Shown piece by piece: positions 42,318 through 53,146 of a stretch of DNA of 64,000 nt. The stretch covers positions 43,723,946 to 43,787,945 of the forward strand of contig NC_056737.1 of the NCBI RefSeq assembly GCF_019279795.1, read 5' to 3'. The stretch comes from Protopterus annectens (lineage: Eukaryota; Chordata; Ceratodontiformes; Protopteridae). Under the pieces are notes generated by a model. The model saw only the letters and a program-made list of their open reading frames with translations. It did not search any database and had not been told where the DNA came from. Every line of letters starts with the position of its first letter. Positions within the stretch are counted from its first letter, which is position 1. Made by a program: the position numbers and the translations under genes.

Positions 42318-43929
42318 GATTTAATATAGACCTCTGTGCCCCCAACTAACTATATCAACAAACATGACAGCATCCAGCAACTTTTATTTGAAGGATATAT
42401 TTATCCTTATCATTCCAGATTAAGGCTTTTCTAAGAAATTGTCCTAAGTGCTGCTAGCACAGAGGCATCTAATTTCTCAATGGATCTCCTGGTGTGAGTC
42501 TTTCTCTGCAAAAGGCAACCTACAACAACAAACACTGAAAAGTTTTGCTGCTTAGAACAGGCTTATTTGTACTAGAAATCTAAAAATGCATAGTGATTTA
42601 TCCTTGGTGTTTGGTTCCAGCACACAGATGGGCTCCCCACCTGCACGTTTGCAGCCCATGTCACTCCCCTTCTGCCTCTATCCCCTGGCCGCCACCAAGT
42701 GGGTTTACTTTTACATTCATTGGTTAAACTACAACTTCAGCAATCTAACAAATTCTCAGACATTATTCTCATAGTCAAGAACCAGAATACACAGCAGTGG
42801 GTCTAGGGGAAACCTCTAATGCCAGTAGGGATCATGAATATCACAGGTATTAAAAAGAAACACCATGACTCCAAAATATAATGAAACAACAAAGTAGTGA
42901 ATATCTAAATAGATCATTATTTACATTTTGTTTGGTAACCTCATAACAGTGTTCATATATCCTTCTTCTCAAAGATGTCCCATCTTTCTGCATAGAAGGA
43001 TGTACAGCTCTGACAAAGCCAAATAAACCACCCCAGGGGATCCACAATTATCCACACTGCTCAAATGAATGGAATAGCTCTCCGAACATTTATTAAGCAC
43101 AGTGTCGTCCCCCAGAATATATTGACACTGATTACAATTTCTACATCTTTTGGTGGTGAATGTTTTACAAACCATCACTTATTTTCCCAATTCCTTTGCT
43201 ACCAACTCAGATTTAACCTTCAAATTGACACCCCTCCTGTTACGTAAATAATGGAGAAGGACCCAAAATTGCAGCCAAGTCATCATCAGACTTAAAATAC
43301 TCCTAAATTATAAGGTGGGAATCCCATCCAGAGCTTAAAATCATGGCTTGTGCAAAACCCCACCTTTTTAATTGGACTACACTTAATTTCTGATAATGTT
43401 CCTGTTACAAACAAAAATGCTAAATTGAAGCACATTAAACTTTGTTGTTTCATTATGTTTTAGAGTCATAGTGATTCATTTTGGTACCTGTGATACTTGT
43501 GATTACTACTGGAATTGGAGGTTTTCCGTGAAACCACTGCTGTGTATTATGTTCCTTAGTTTGTTTTTTTACAGAGCAGTGGCTACTTATTTTGGTTAAA
43601 CTCAATATCACCCAAATCCTCCACTCACACAGATCATGACCAAGAACAAAAAAGGGAGAAAACAATACCCCATTCAACTTCTACCATTATAATGTTCTGT
43701 ATCTCTTAATCCGTAACTCTTTCTCAAGCCTGTGTTTGGTACACACTGCTTCTTTCTTCAGAGGTTATAAACTATCATTCTCCAATTCATTCTTATTGCC
43801 CCAATACATGTCAAAATATATTCCAACAACTACAGCATGCTTCATTAATGCTGAACAACACACAATCATGGCTATGTGTACAAACCTCTAAGACTTCTGA
43901 CACTCCTTCTCCAGTGACTGGCAAAACCA
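42318..43929. other. No recognised feature
   Basis: No gene or repeat is supported. Weak L2-like linker sequence may begin as early as 43700. Confidence 0.4.
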
Positions 43930-44236
43930 GACATTAATAATGACACATTACCCTGACTTACAAGCTACCTTACTAACTATTCTCAGGACGTCAGATGGCT
44001 ACACTCTATCCTCTACTTTACTCCCATCAGTCTAGGTATCCCACACTGATCTATATTTGGACCTGTTTTACTCTTCATCTTTGTCAATGACATACGTATC
44101 ACTTTTCCTAATGCATCATTAATTCAATATGCAGATGATTCCACCCCGAGGTCTTTCACTCAGCTACAACATACACAGAATAACTTCCACAACATTGAAG
44201 AATGTTTCGGAGAGTCAATATTCCAACTAAATAACA
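43930..44236 (+). mobile_element. L2-like LINE (+), left part, split by a nested LINE
   Basis: The frame fragments contain FVNDIRI and IQYADDST near 44130, where the RT catalytic YADD box is still present. The sequence stops at the insertion point 44231-44236 and continues at 45711 with NKLLGVTMNHKLSFD in the same sense. Joining is inferred from homology only. Confidence 0.75.
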
Positions 44237-45710
44237 TTTATTTATTTATTTATTTATTTGCAGTTGGTTTACCAGGATAGTCCATTGGGCCAAAAGAACC
44301 CGTTTTCAATGGAGTCCTGGGGAGAAAAGCTCCAATATAGACAAAAATTAGGTACATACATTAACTACAATATAATTATACAGAGTAGAGATAAAAATTA
44401 ATACATTTAGGCTTGAATTTGAGAAAACATTTAAGGATGAGGAGAAAGACTGTGATATAGGCAGAGTTAAATAGATGCTAAAATTACTAGACAATTTTGC
44501 ACAGTAGAGGTAAAACATTAATACATATAGGCATAAATTTGAGAAACATTCAGAATTAAGAACAGTATTGAGATAAGCAATCAGGGAAGTTATTGAGGAG
44601 GAAGCTCAGAAGGTCTTAGTTAAATAATTATAGTGTGGAAACATAAGCTTTAGTAGGGTGCGTGTGAGTGGAGATGGAATGTTGCAGATCTATGAGGGGA
44701 GGGAGCAAGAACAATCCCATTGGGATATTAGATATGTATGAAGTGATTTTTTGAACATGTATTTGTTAGTAATAGTACGAATGGATGGAGGAAGTGAGTT
44801 CCATAGTCGGGCAAGGTTAAAAGATAGTAAGTGTTTGCCTGGGGGATGACTTGGTTTGTGTACTATTAATAGATTTTGGTTGTTAGACCTTAAGACTCTG
44901 TTAGGTAGGTGCATTCTGAAGGCAGAAGACAGAGAGGGACAAAGAGAAGGACTGGAAATGAGCTTGTGAGCGAAAGTCAACTGAATATATGTAAGCTGGT
45001 TTGGTAATTCAAGCCAATTTAATTTTTGAAGGGAAGAACAATGGTGGGTTGAAGACCTGTGGCTGTTTGCGAATTTGGCTATTTTGTTATAGCAGGAAGA
45101 AAGTTGTTTTTTTAAGGAGGCCTGAAGATTAGTCAGTAGTGGAGCACCATAGAGAAGGGAGGGAATGAGAAATGAGGAAGCGAGTGCGATTTTGGAGGAA
45201 TTAGTGAGGTATTGGTTCTGACGGTAGAGCATGCCTAGTTTTTGATGGGTTTTTTTTATATTTAGTAGTAGATGGGAATTATAACTAAGTCTATTGTCAA
45301 TTAGTACTCCTAATAGCTTAGTTTCAGAGACTAGATCTAGGGGTGTGTTATTTAGGCTGGTAATAGTGAAGGAGTTGGTATTAAAGGAGGCAGCCTTGGA
45401 AGGGGTGAAAACCATAAGTTTTGTTTTGGAGGCATTGAGTGCTAAGTGGTTTATTTTCATCCAGTGTTCAGTTATTGAAAAGGCTTGCTGAGTAAGTTTT
45501 TGGAGTAGTGAGGGGGAGATGGCAGAGCAGATAATTGTAGAGTCATCTGCATATTGAATGATGTTTGCAAAAGGGATAGATTGATGAAAGTCATTGACAA
45601 ATATATTGAAGAGGAGGGGGCCCAGAATAGATCCTTGGGGAACACCAGTGGGGGTGGAAATTAAGTTACTATTATTTGGTCCAAAGGAAATATTACCTGA
45701 AAATATAACA
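44231..45710 (-). mobile_element. L2-like LINE, 5'-truncated, nested
   Basis: The element is in the opposite orientation to its host. The 3' end is a TTTA-repeat tail and an accaggatagtcc-ggagaaaagctcc block. The 5' end is truncated within the RT. The hexamer ATAACA occurs at both junctions (44231-44236 and 45705-45710), possibly a short target-site duplication. The coding part is still open. Confidence 0.85.
44690..45706 (-). CDS. L2-like LINE RT C-terminal portion, open but 5'-truncated
   Basis: About 340 codons read without a stop. The sequence has GVPQGSILGPLLFNIF (motif B region), IQYADDSTII (catalytic box), a KLLGVLIDNRLSY motif and a thumb and C-terminal domain ending in LARLWNSLPPSIR. 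It lacks the endonuclease and the RT fingers and motif A, so it cannot act. The first residues before SGNISFG belong to host sequence read through the junction. The absence of disabling changes suggests a fairly recent insertion. Confidence 0.82.
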   Translation of the reverse strand: MFSGNISFGPNNSNLISTPTGVPQGSILGPLLFNIFVNDFHQSIPFANIIQYADDSTIICSAISPSLLQKLTQQAFSITEHWMKINHLALNASKTKLMVFTPSKAASFNTNSFTITSLNNTPLDLVSETKLLGVLIDNRLSYNSHLLLNIKKTHQKLGMLYRQNQYLTNSSKIALASSFLIPSLLYGAPLLTNLQASLKKQLSSCYNKIAKFANSHRSSTHHCSSLQKLNWLELPNQLTYIQLTFAHKLISSPSLCPSLSSAFRMHLPNRVLRSNNQNLLIVHKPSHPPGKHLLSFNLARLWNSLPPSIRTITNKYMFKKSLHTYLISQWDCSCSLPS

Positions 45711-46745
45711 CAATAATTGAACAGGATGCAAACAACAAACTTCTTGGAGTGACCATGAATCACAAACTATCCTTTGATAAGCATATGACTACATCAACAA
45801 ACAAAAAAAATATGTGTGCTCTACAAACCTAAACCCTTTTAACACAGAGAGGTCAGCTAAACAAGGCTCTAACATTGCTTCTCCTTGCACTTCCATAAGC
45901 TTCTTCCATTCTAGCTACCATTCCCAAAATTCTCATGTATACCCACAGCAAACATGCAAAATATGCTGCAAATATTTTCGACCAAGTTAACCACTGCATT
46001 ACCATAAAAATTAAATTGGCTAGAACTGCCTCACTCACTGTTATATCAGTTTACACACAAACTACAGTTTGAGCCTGACAAACGCCCATCTCTATCCACT
46101 CTAGTTCATAAATACATTCCAACTAGAACTCTACACTTACAAATTCATAACCTAAACCTTCTACAAGTATTCAAATTTAATAACTGATATGGTGACTCAC
46201 TATATGTCACCTATGTATTAAAATATGGAACCACCTGATCTTAAACCCTATTCCAATACAAAAACAGTTCTCAACAAATTAAAAAAAAACTAACAAATAA
46301 TCGGTCTTGTCGCTGTATCTGAAATTGTACACATTCCACACACAGGACCCTATTTTATCATGAAACTCAGCTCTAATGCTTACGTCTACCCTTCCTCTTT
46401 TCAATCCTTTCCTTTTGCTTCCTGATTCGACACTTTTGCCCTGCTGTCCTTCTTTCCTCATTTATCTGCTTTTAATAACATATCCCTTTTATTCCTAATT
46501 TCTTTGTAAATTATTACCTCATTTATACAAACTTCAACTTCATTAACCTTTTTCACTAATCATGTATACTCACCTGCTTTATTTTTTTACATTTAATCCT
46601 TTCTTCTATATACTTTTTAAATTTCTATTTGTTACTTCAACTTGTATTTATCTTTGGAGCCTCTCTCTCTCCAGACATCTGATGAAATGGGGCTTTGCTT
46701 AATTGGCTCATCCCAGTCAACAAAAGCAAAATAAATAAATTAAAA
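45711..46745 (+). mobile_element. L2-like LINE (+), right part and 3' end
   Basis: Resumes with NNKLLGVTMNHKLSFDKH, then a degraded C-terminal region, and ends with tctccagacatctgatgaaa to cccagtcaacaaaagcaaaa and an AAATAAAT tail. This is a divergent version of the 3' block of the other L2-like copies. Many stops indicate an older element than the one nested in it. Confidence 0.72.
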
Positions 46746-46967
46746 AAAATTGAGGACTTTTTCCTCACTTAAACAAGTACTTAATATTAGTCTATCAAGC
46801 AAAAAAGAAGAGTGCTTTAGAAAATGCCTTGCCATTCCATTCCACTCAGTTTGGGCTCTCATAATCAGAGATGTAAATTTAGGCTGAAAAAATACAAGTA
46901 CACAAGGCATATCTTCAACTTTTACTCACATGTCTGTGGTTGATTACATTGTCTGGGCTACTCTTAA

Positions 46968-47190
46968 AGTACAGTTGTGTATACTTACCATAAATGTAGA
47001 TGTTTGAGTGTATTCACTGTTGCAGTCATTACATTTGGGTAATCTGCTGGCAGGTTGTCCTCAGTTGGCCTGATTAACAAAGTCTTGGGTCCTGCATCGG
47101 TTGCTGTCCCTTCTTCCATGACGACAGGTCATCAGGGGTATAAAACATGCAGCCGATGCCATTACATCAGTTTTTCTTGCCCCAGATGTC
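46968..47190. repeat. Left ITR of DIRS copy 4
   Basis: Complementary to 52410-52570. It carries GGGGTATAAAACATGCAGCC and TCAGTTTTTCTTGCCCC about 30 bases later, facing into the element, so an antisense promoter equivalent to the main one is present. Confidence 0.88.
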
Positions 47191-47337
47191 AGGTGCCCCC
47201 CTAATGGGGAGCAAATAAACACAAAAACACAAAAGTATACCTCCAACCAAAAGCAAATACACCAAAATGCTTTTAAGCATAGTAAAGGAAAGTAGAGGTA
47301 TAGCTAGAAAAAACTAGGGGGCTGGAGGGAGGGTAAC

Positions 47338-47443
47338 CAGGACTGCAACAGTGAATACACTTGAACATCTACATTTATGGTAAGTGTACACAAATGTACT
47401 ATGTTCTTCGTGTTTCACTATTGCAGTCATTACATTTGGGTAG
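47338..47443. repeat. ICR of DIRS copy 4
   Basis: It fuses complements of both termini around the junction TGTACTATGTTCTTCG. The left half matches the left terminus and the right half, ending CATTACATTTGGGTA, matches the right terminus. Confidence 0.9.
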
Positions 47444-47493
47444 ATTCCCAAAGCTATGGTTGGGAGGTGGAGTTTACACAGCATTAGGGCCAG

Positions 47494-48845
47494 TTATAAG
47501 GCCCTGCAAGACAGCAGTGGCAAAGCCAGCTCTGGATTTAGAGAAAATTGGTAAATGATAGTGCTTGTTGAAAGTATGTACAGAACTTCAGGTAGCAGCT
47601 TCTGGGATATCCCTGGTATGAACACCTCTGAGAAAGGCTGCAGAATTAGATGCAGCCCTGGTGGAGTGAGATCTGATCCCCTGGGGGATAGGTTTTCCAT
47701 GGTGCTTATAGCAGAAATTAATGCAATGGCTTATCTATTTAGAAATGGTTTATTTTGAAATAGCCTTCCCCTCTGCCCCTGCAGCAAATGCTACCAGTAA
47801 TTGTTCAGATTTTCTTCGAGATTTAGTCCTGTCCAAGTAGAATCTTAGCTGTCTGTGCACATCCAAGGAATGCAGAATCCGTTCCCCTTTGTTCTGTGGA
47901 TTGGGGAAGAAGGTTGGCAAATGAATGGACTGATTAAGAGCCCACTGGAAACCACCTTGGGCATGAAGGATGGATTGGTCCTGAGAGATACCCTGTCCGC
48001 ATGAAAGATGATGAAAGGCTCCATTGCCATAAGGGCCTGTAATTCAGAGATCCTTCTAGTTGAAGTTATTGCTGAAAGGAAGGCTGTTTTCCAAGAAAGA
48101 AATTTTAAGTCTTCAGTAGCAGCTGGCTCGAAACGAGGTAGAGTGAGTTTCTCCAAAACAAAGATAAGGTCCCAGGCAGGGGTAGGAGCTCTCCTGGGTG
48201 GTCTCAAGTTTTTGCCCCTCTGAGATACTGCTTGAGCAGAGGGTGAGAGAAGAGGGGTGGTTCTGTGTTATAGTGAGCTGAAGTGTGGATTTCAATGGAG
48301 GAAAAAGACAGGCCTTTGTGAAACATCTCAGTTAAGTATTGCACAATCTGAGGTAAATTGGGCGCTGCTGTGCTCATTCCTAAAGACTGGTTCCAGGCAC
48401 AGAATCTTTTCCATTTGACAGCATAAGATTTTCTAGTACTAGGTCCCCTCACCTCCAAGATGACATCCATCACAGGTTTGCTGAGGGATGATAAGGGTGA
48501 ATTTAAGTGATTAGCCAGGCTGCATGGTCCAATGTTGGAAGCTGAGGGTGCAGAATTTGGTTCTCCTGCTGAGACAGCAGGGAAAGGTCCTGAGGCAGGT
48601 GCCACGGAGATATCTGCGACACACTGCGCAGGAGGGGGTACCGGTGTTGGCGCGGCCAGTCTGGAGCAATCAAAATCATCCTTGGTTTGTCCTGTTTGAC
48701 TTTTAGTAGAACTTTGGAGAGCAGAGGGGGAAAGGCGTAGACTGATAGGTATTTCCAGCTGAAGGACAGAGCATCCACTTTCCAGGCTTGTTTGTGGGGA
48801 GTCCTTGTGCAAAATTGTCCAACTGGTACTTCTGGGGGGAGGCAA
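47494..48845 (-). pseudogene. DIRS tyrosine recombinase, copy 4, frameshifted
   Basis: The pieces are 48845-48204 (core-binding region, GPSTRKSYAVKWKRF), 48207-47845 (ITSTRRISELQAL, with the catalytic Arg kept) and 47700-47494, where the HxxR and tyrosine regions sit in shifted frames. There is a small deletion near 48280. It is non-functional. Confidence 0.83.
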
Positions 48846-50471
48846 ATAGATCTATGTCTGGGTTCCCCCATTCGCTAGTCAACCTGTTGAAAATCTGTGG
48901 TTCCAGTTTCCACCCGTGTGGGTCCATGAGGTTTCTGCTTAGTCCGTCTGCCACTGTATTCAATTTTCCTGGCAGGAATTGAGCTTGTAGATGCACTTGG
49001 TAGCTCAAGGCTATGTTCCACAATGCCATGGCTAGTCTGCAGAGGGGGGTAGGAATGTGTACCCCCCCTGCATGTTTATGTACCACATAACCGTGGTGTT
49101 GTCCATCTTTACCATTAGTTGTCCTGGAAGAATGTAGTCCTTGAAGGCTGTCAGAGCATTCTGTACAGCTAACATTTCTTTTTGATTGATATGTAGGTGC
49201 ATTTGATTTGGGTTCTATTTGCCCTGAATGCACTGCCCTGCCAGGTGAGCCCCCCCATGCATAGTCTGATGCATCTGTAGTTAGGGTCTGGGTGGCAAGG
49301 GGTAGTGTGAATGGTAGTCCCTTGTTTTGGTGGCAGGCTTCTGCCCACCATAGGAACTCTAGGCGTAGGCACGGTATGATAGGAATCATTGTTTCCAGGC
49401 TGTGACAATGTTGACTCCATAGACTTTTTAGATACCACTGTAGTTTCCTCATATGCAGTCTTGCATATGGAATTAAAAGAATGCAGGAGGCCATGAATCC
49501 CAAGGCTTGCAGTATTTGTCTTGCAAATAGCAGAGTTTTTGTGGCCACTTGTTTGAAGTAAGTTACCAAATGTATTTGCTTCTTTGGCGTGAGGAAAGCC
49601 ATCTGGTCAGCTGTATTCAAGCTTGCACCCAGGAATGTAATCTGTTGACAGGGTGCCAGTTGTGATTTCTTTTCATTTATGGTGTACCCCAGACAAGATA
49701 GAACCCTTTTTACACACGCCAGATGATTTAGAAGTATGCCCTGGTTTTCTGCCTGAAATAGACAATCGTCCAGATATGGGTATTATTTCTTTGCCTGCAA
49801 AATGCAATAACTGGAGCCAGGCACTTTGTGAATACCCTGGGCGCAGTAGGCTAGCTAAAGGGCAGTGCAGAGAACTGATAATGCAAGTAGCCTGCTTTGA
49901 AGAGTAGGTATCTTCTGTAAGATTCCCTGATTGGGATGTGCAGGTATGCTTCTTTTATATCTAGAGTTGCCAACCAGGTGTCTTTGCCTAGCACAGGAAG
50001 CAAGTAGCCTGCTTTGAAGAGTAGGTATCTTCTGTAAGATTCCCTGATTGGGATGTGCAGGTATGCTTCTTTTATATCTAGAGTTGCCAACCAGGTGTCT
50101 TTGCCTAGCACAGGAAGTAACTAGTGAAGAGTCAGCATCTTGAATTTTGGAATCTCCAGAAAGGTGTTTAGAGTAGACAGGTCCAGGATTGGATGCCATG
50201 ATTTATCTTTTCTGGGTACCAGAAAAAACCTGGAATAGAAACCTTGTCCCTTTTCCTCTTCTGGTACCAGTTGAATAGCCCCCATGCTTAAAAGGGAAAG
50301 TACTTGTTTTTGAGCCTCTACCCACTGATTTGGGGGTAGGTCTGGCCACCCGTTTGGTGTTGGCAACGTGTGGAAATGAAATCTGTATCCCTGGGACACT
50401 GTATTTAAAACCCATTTGTCCTGGGTTATGAGTTCCCAGTTCTTTGCATGAAGAGCAATCTTTCCCCCCAA
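48503..50471 (-). pseudogene. DIRS RT-RNase H-MT-like ORF, copy 4, with an in-frame 39-codon duplication
   Basis: The first part (50471-50121) has GGKIALHAKNW, QGYRFHFHTL, a conserved PEEEKGQGFYSRFFLVP and HPILDLSTLNTF. Next, a 117-bp tandem duplication (49884-50117) repeats LATLDIKEAYLHIPI (motif A), in frame and without a stop. A stop lies just before the YPYLDDC box near 49775. The part at 49620-48703 holds TDASDYAWG (RNase H) and DIDLFASPQ, and 48871-48503 the APDWPRQHRYP block. The duplication would add a second motif A to the palm. Confidence 0.87.
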
Positions 50472-50514
50472 AGGGGCAGTTAAAAGATAAGTGCTTGGTA
50501 ATTTTAAAAGGAAG

Positions 50515-52295
50515 TCATTGAGACTGTTTACTGTAGGGAGGTGTCTTATTATTTCCAGATTTGGAAGTGGAGGTCCCCCACTGCTTAGTTTTGAGAGTCC
50601 CCTGGGACAGAAACCTGTGTCTGGGTTTGGCTTGAGAGGATCTGGAAGGGGCTGGAAAGGACCAATTCTTAGTAGGCCAGTGCCTACTAAATCTTGGAGG
50701 TTGCATTTGTAAGAAATCTTTAACAGTTTGCATAGATTTAGCTTTATCTTCCATCTTTTTTAGAACTTCTTCAGCCTTATTGCTAAACAGGCAGTACTGA
50801 TTTAAAAGAGCATCCAACAATTTTGCTTTAACATGATCAGGCAAAGATTGCTCCTTAAGCACATACCCAGTAACAGGAGGACTCTAAAGAATCAAAACCA
50901 CATTGCAAAGTATGTTTTCCAACTTGTTCAGCAGAATGCATTAAATCCTGTAAATCTTTATTTTCCACACAGTCAGGAATCAACATCATTTTCTGTTTAA
51001 GCAGTCCAATGATATGCTGTTGATATTTTAACATATGAAATTGACAGTTTAAAGCTCTGATTGCCAAGGTTACAGAAGTATAAACCTTTTTACCCCATCT
51101 ATCCAGTGCCCTGGAGTCTCTAACAAAAAGGGTAGGATTTTTAGCAGAAGAAGCCTTAATGCCCTTGGGTCCCTGAGAAATGGTTTCTGGATCTGCAACA
51201 GGATTTTTGAAAAGGAACTTGTGGGACTCAGGAACTCTGTAGTACCTGTCAGGTTTACTAGGAGCCAGAGGCAGGGAATCAGGGCCAAAACGGATTCCAA
51301 GAACACATCATCAACAATGTATCGTACAGGAGGTATAGCCAAAGGCCTATGCTGAGGTAGAAGAAGGAAATCCCTAAGCCTCTTTTCTGAATCAGAAAAT
51401 TCCTGGCTTTCCCAGTGGAAATGCTCCCTTAAAGTATGTAAAGTTTCCCCCAAAAGAAAAATCCTCAGGAGGGGAAGCAGAGGGAATGGAATCCTCTGCA
51501 TCAGAATCCTCATAAGTAGGTATGGACAAATCCAAGTCATTAGAAGAGTTAGAAGAAACAGAATACTGATCAGAAGATTCATAAGTAAGCTCAGCCCTAG
51601 GCCTCTTGGGGGGGGGGGGGGGGGGTGACTGCCCCTGATTAGAATTATTAGATCTTCAGCCGTTTTTATCATTTGTTTTTTAGGCATAGGGGCCTGAGCA
51701 TGTGGCCTGGACGTCGATTTTTTAGACATGGATCGAGATTTATGCCTTAGTAATGAAGGAGGTATTGTTTTAATATGCAAGTCTGTAGGCCTGAATACAC
51801 CCTCAGAAGCTGGTGCATCCACAGCGTCTCCGGACCCATCCAAGGTAGAGACATTCGTGGGTTCCACAGTTGAATCATCTCGCGGCATACCGGACTCCGA
51901 ATGGGTCTCAGTAGAGGCCTGCGAATCAGAAGTAGCGAGCATCAGGGGCTGCGAAAGCACCTTACTGAGTACCGGCAAACTGGCGACTAGCTTAGGAGAA
52001 GCGTCATCGGCAGTTTTGGACCTCGATGGCCTGTCTTTATCTTTGCATTTTTTTGGAATCCCGGTAGTCGGATGGATAATCGACGACATTTCTGGATAAT
52101 TAAACCGAGAACCAAAATAATGAGAGGCAAAAATATAACGAAGACGGATAGTGCGCTGATTAAATAAAGCACAAAACCGACAGTAAGGTACGTCGTAGTC
52201 AGGGCCTAGGCAAGGAATACAGTACAAATGAAAATCTTTATGAGATATTTGCTTTCCACAAGTAATGCAATTATTAACTTTTACTGATATCGGTA
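50515..52295 (-). pseudogene. DIRS gag-like gene, copy 4, start lost and frameshifted
   Basis: Where copies 1 and 3 have the start ATG of MSxKVNN, this copy reads ATA (near 52290), so the start is lost. The downstream frame retains CIPCLGPD and a third CxxC. Frameshifts near 51600, 51400 and 51290 scatter the acidic block and the PDRYYRVPD region. The helical domain is at 51067-50855, and the C-terminal part is at 50862-50515. A G18-class run near 51608-51625 lies where other copies encode a few prolines. Confidence 0.85.
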
Positions 52296-52399
52296 AGGAG
52301 CAAGAAAAGTTTCCCCAATGGGGTACTTAGCTTTAAGTTGAAGACTTCGGAGCTGAAAATTTCAGGAGTGGGCCGACCAGCACTTGCAAACTGCTTCTG

Positions 52400-52596
52400 C
52401 TTCGGGCACCGCACGGCAAGAAAGACTGATGTAATGGCGTTGATTGCATGTTTTATACCCCTAATGACCTGACGTCATGGAAGAAGGGACAGCAACTGAC
52501 ACGGGACCCAAGACTTTGTTAATCAGGCTGACTGAGGGCAACCTGCCAGCAGATTACCCAAATGTAATGACTGCAACAGTGAAACACGAAGAACAT
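52400..52596 (-). promoter_or_regulatory. Right ITR of DIRS copy 4 with TATA-initiator core promoter
   Basis: On the minus strand GGGGTATAAAACATGC is followed, 30 bases from the first T of TATAAAA, by the A of a TCAGT initiator. The spacing equals the standard polymerase II value. The leader then runs to gag. Confidence 0.72.
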
Positions 52597-53146
52597 CTAG
52601 GGTGTTTATAGAGAGACATATTCTGTTTACTTATGCATTGTGTACAATATATACACATATATATTGATATGCATTATGATGTGAGCACAAACAACAGTGC
52701 ACATGAATATTTAGTTTTGTCACATATATAAACCACTCTGCTCCAGCACACAATCAACATGCATACAATACAGATACAGTTACATAACACTAAATCAAGT
52801 GCTTTTACTCACCCTGGGCTTCTGCCAGTCTGGATCTCTGAATTTGGGTACTGATCTCCTGTTCTCTGCTGTCTTGCCCTCATGTGTAATCAGAATACAA
52901 ATATCATGAAGTATATGTTACACAATAGACAAAAATGAGTGACACACACATGGCAGTACTAATCCATGTATGCGTCCCAATCTCTCGGAGAATTTACAGT
53001 CACCAGGGGCTCTCAAGGGATGTACAACCGACAGGATCCATCTGGGAGCATACAGTCACCAAGGTGCCTTGGGTAAGGAACCACTACCAGGGTCCTTCAG
53101 CAGATATACAGTCATCTGAGTCTCTCAGGGGATGTAAAAATCACAT
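52597..53146. other. Mostly unrecognised; degenerate tandem repeat at the right
   Basis: At 52985-53130 ACAGTCACC or ACAGTCATC, CTCTCA and GGGATGTA motifs recur at about 45-70 bp spacing, a degraded minisatellite. I see nothing in 52597-52985. Confidence 0.4.

Larger units (their letters stand above)
46968..52596 (-). mobile_element. DIRS-type retrotransposon, copy 4, complete but decayed
   Basis: Termini AGTACAG (46968) and GAACAT (52596), ITRs (about 47020-47190 and 52410-52570), and an ICR at 47338-47443 define a full-length 5.6-kb element. All ORFs carry frameshifts. It has a 117-bp tandem duplication in the RT, a long G-run in gag and a lost gag start codon. Overall it is close to copies 2 and 3 and more distant from copy 1 in its terminal sequences. 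Confidence 0.92.
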
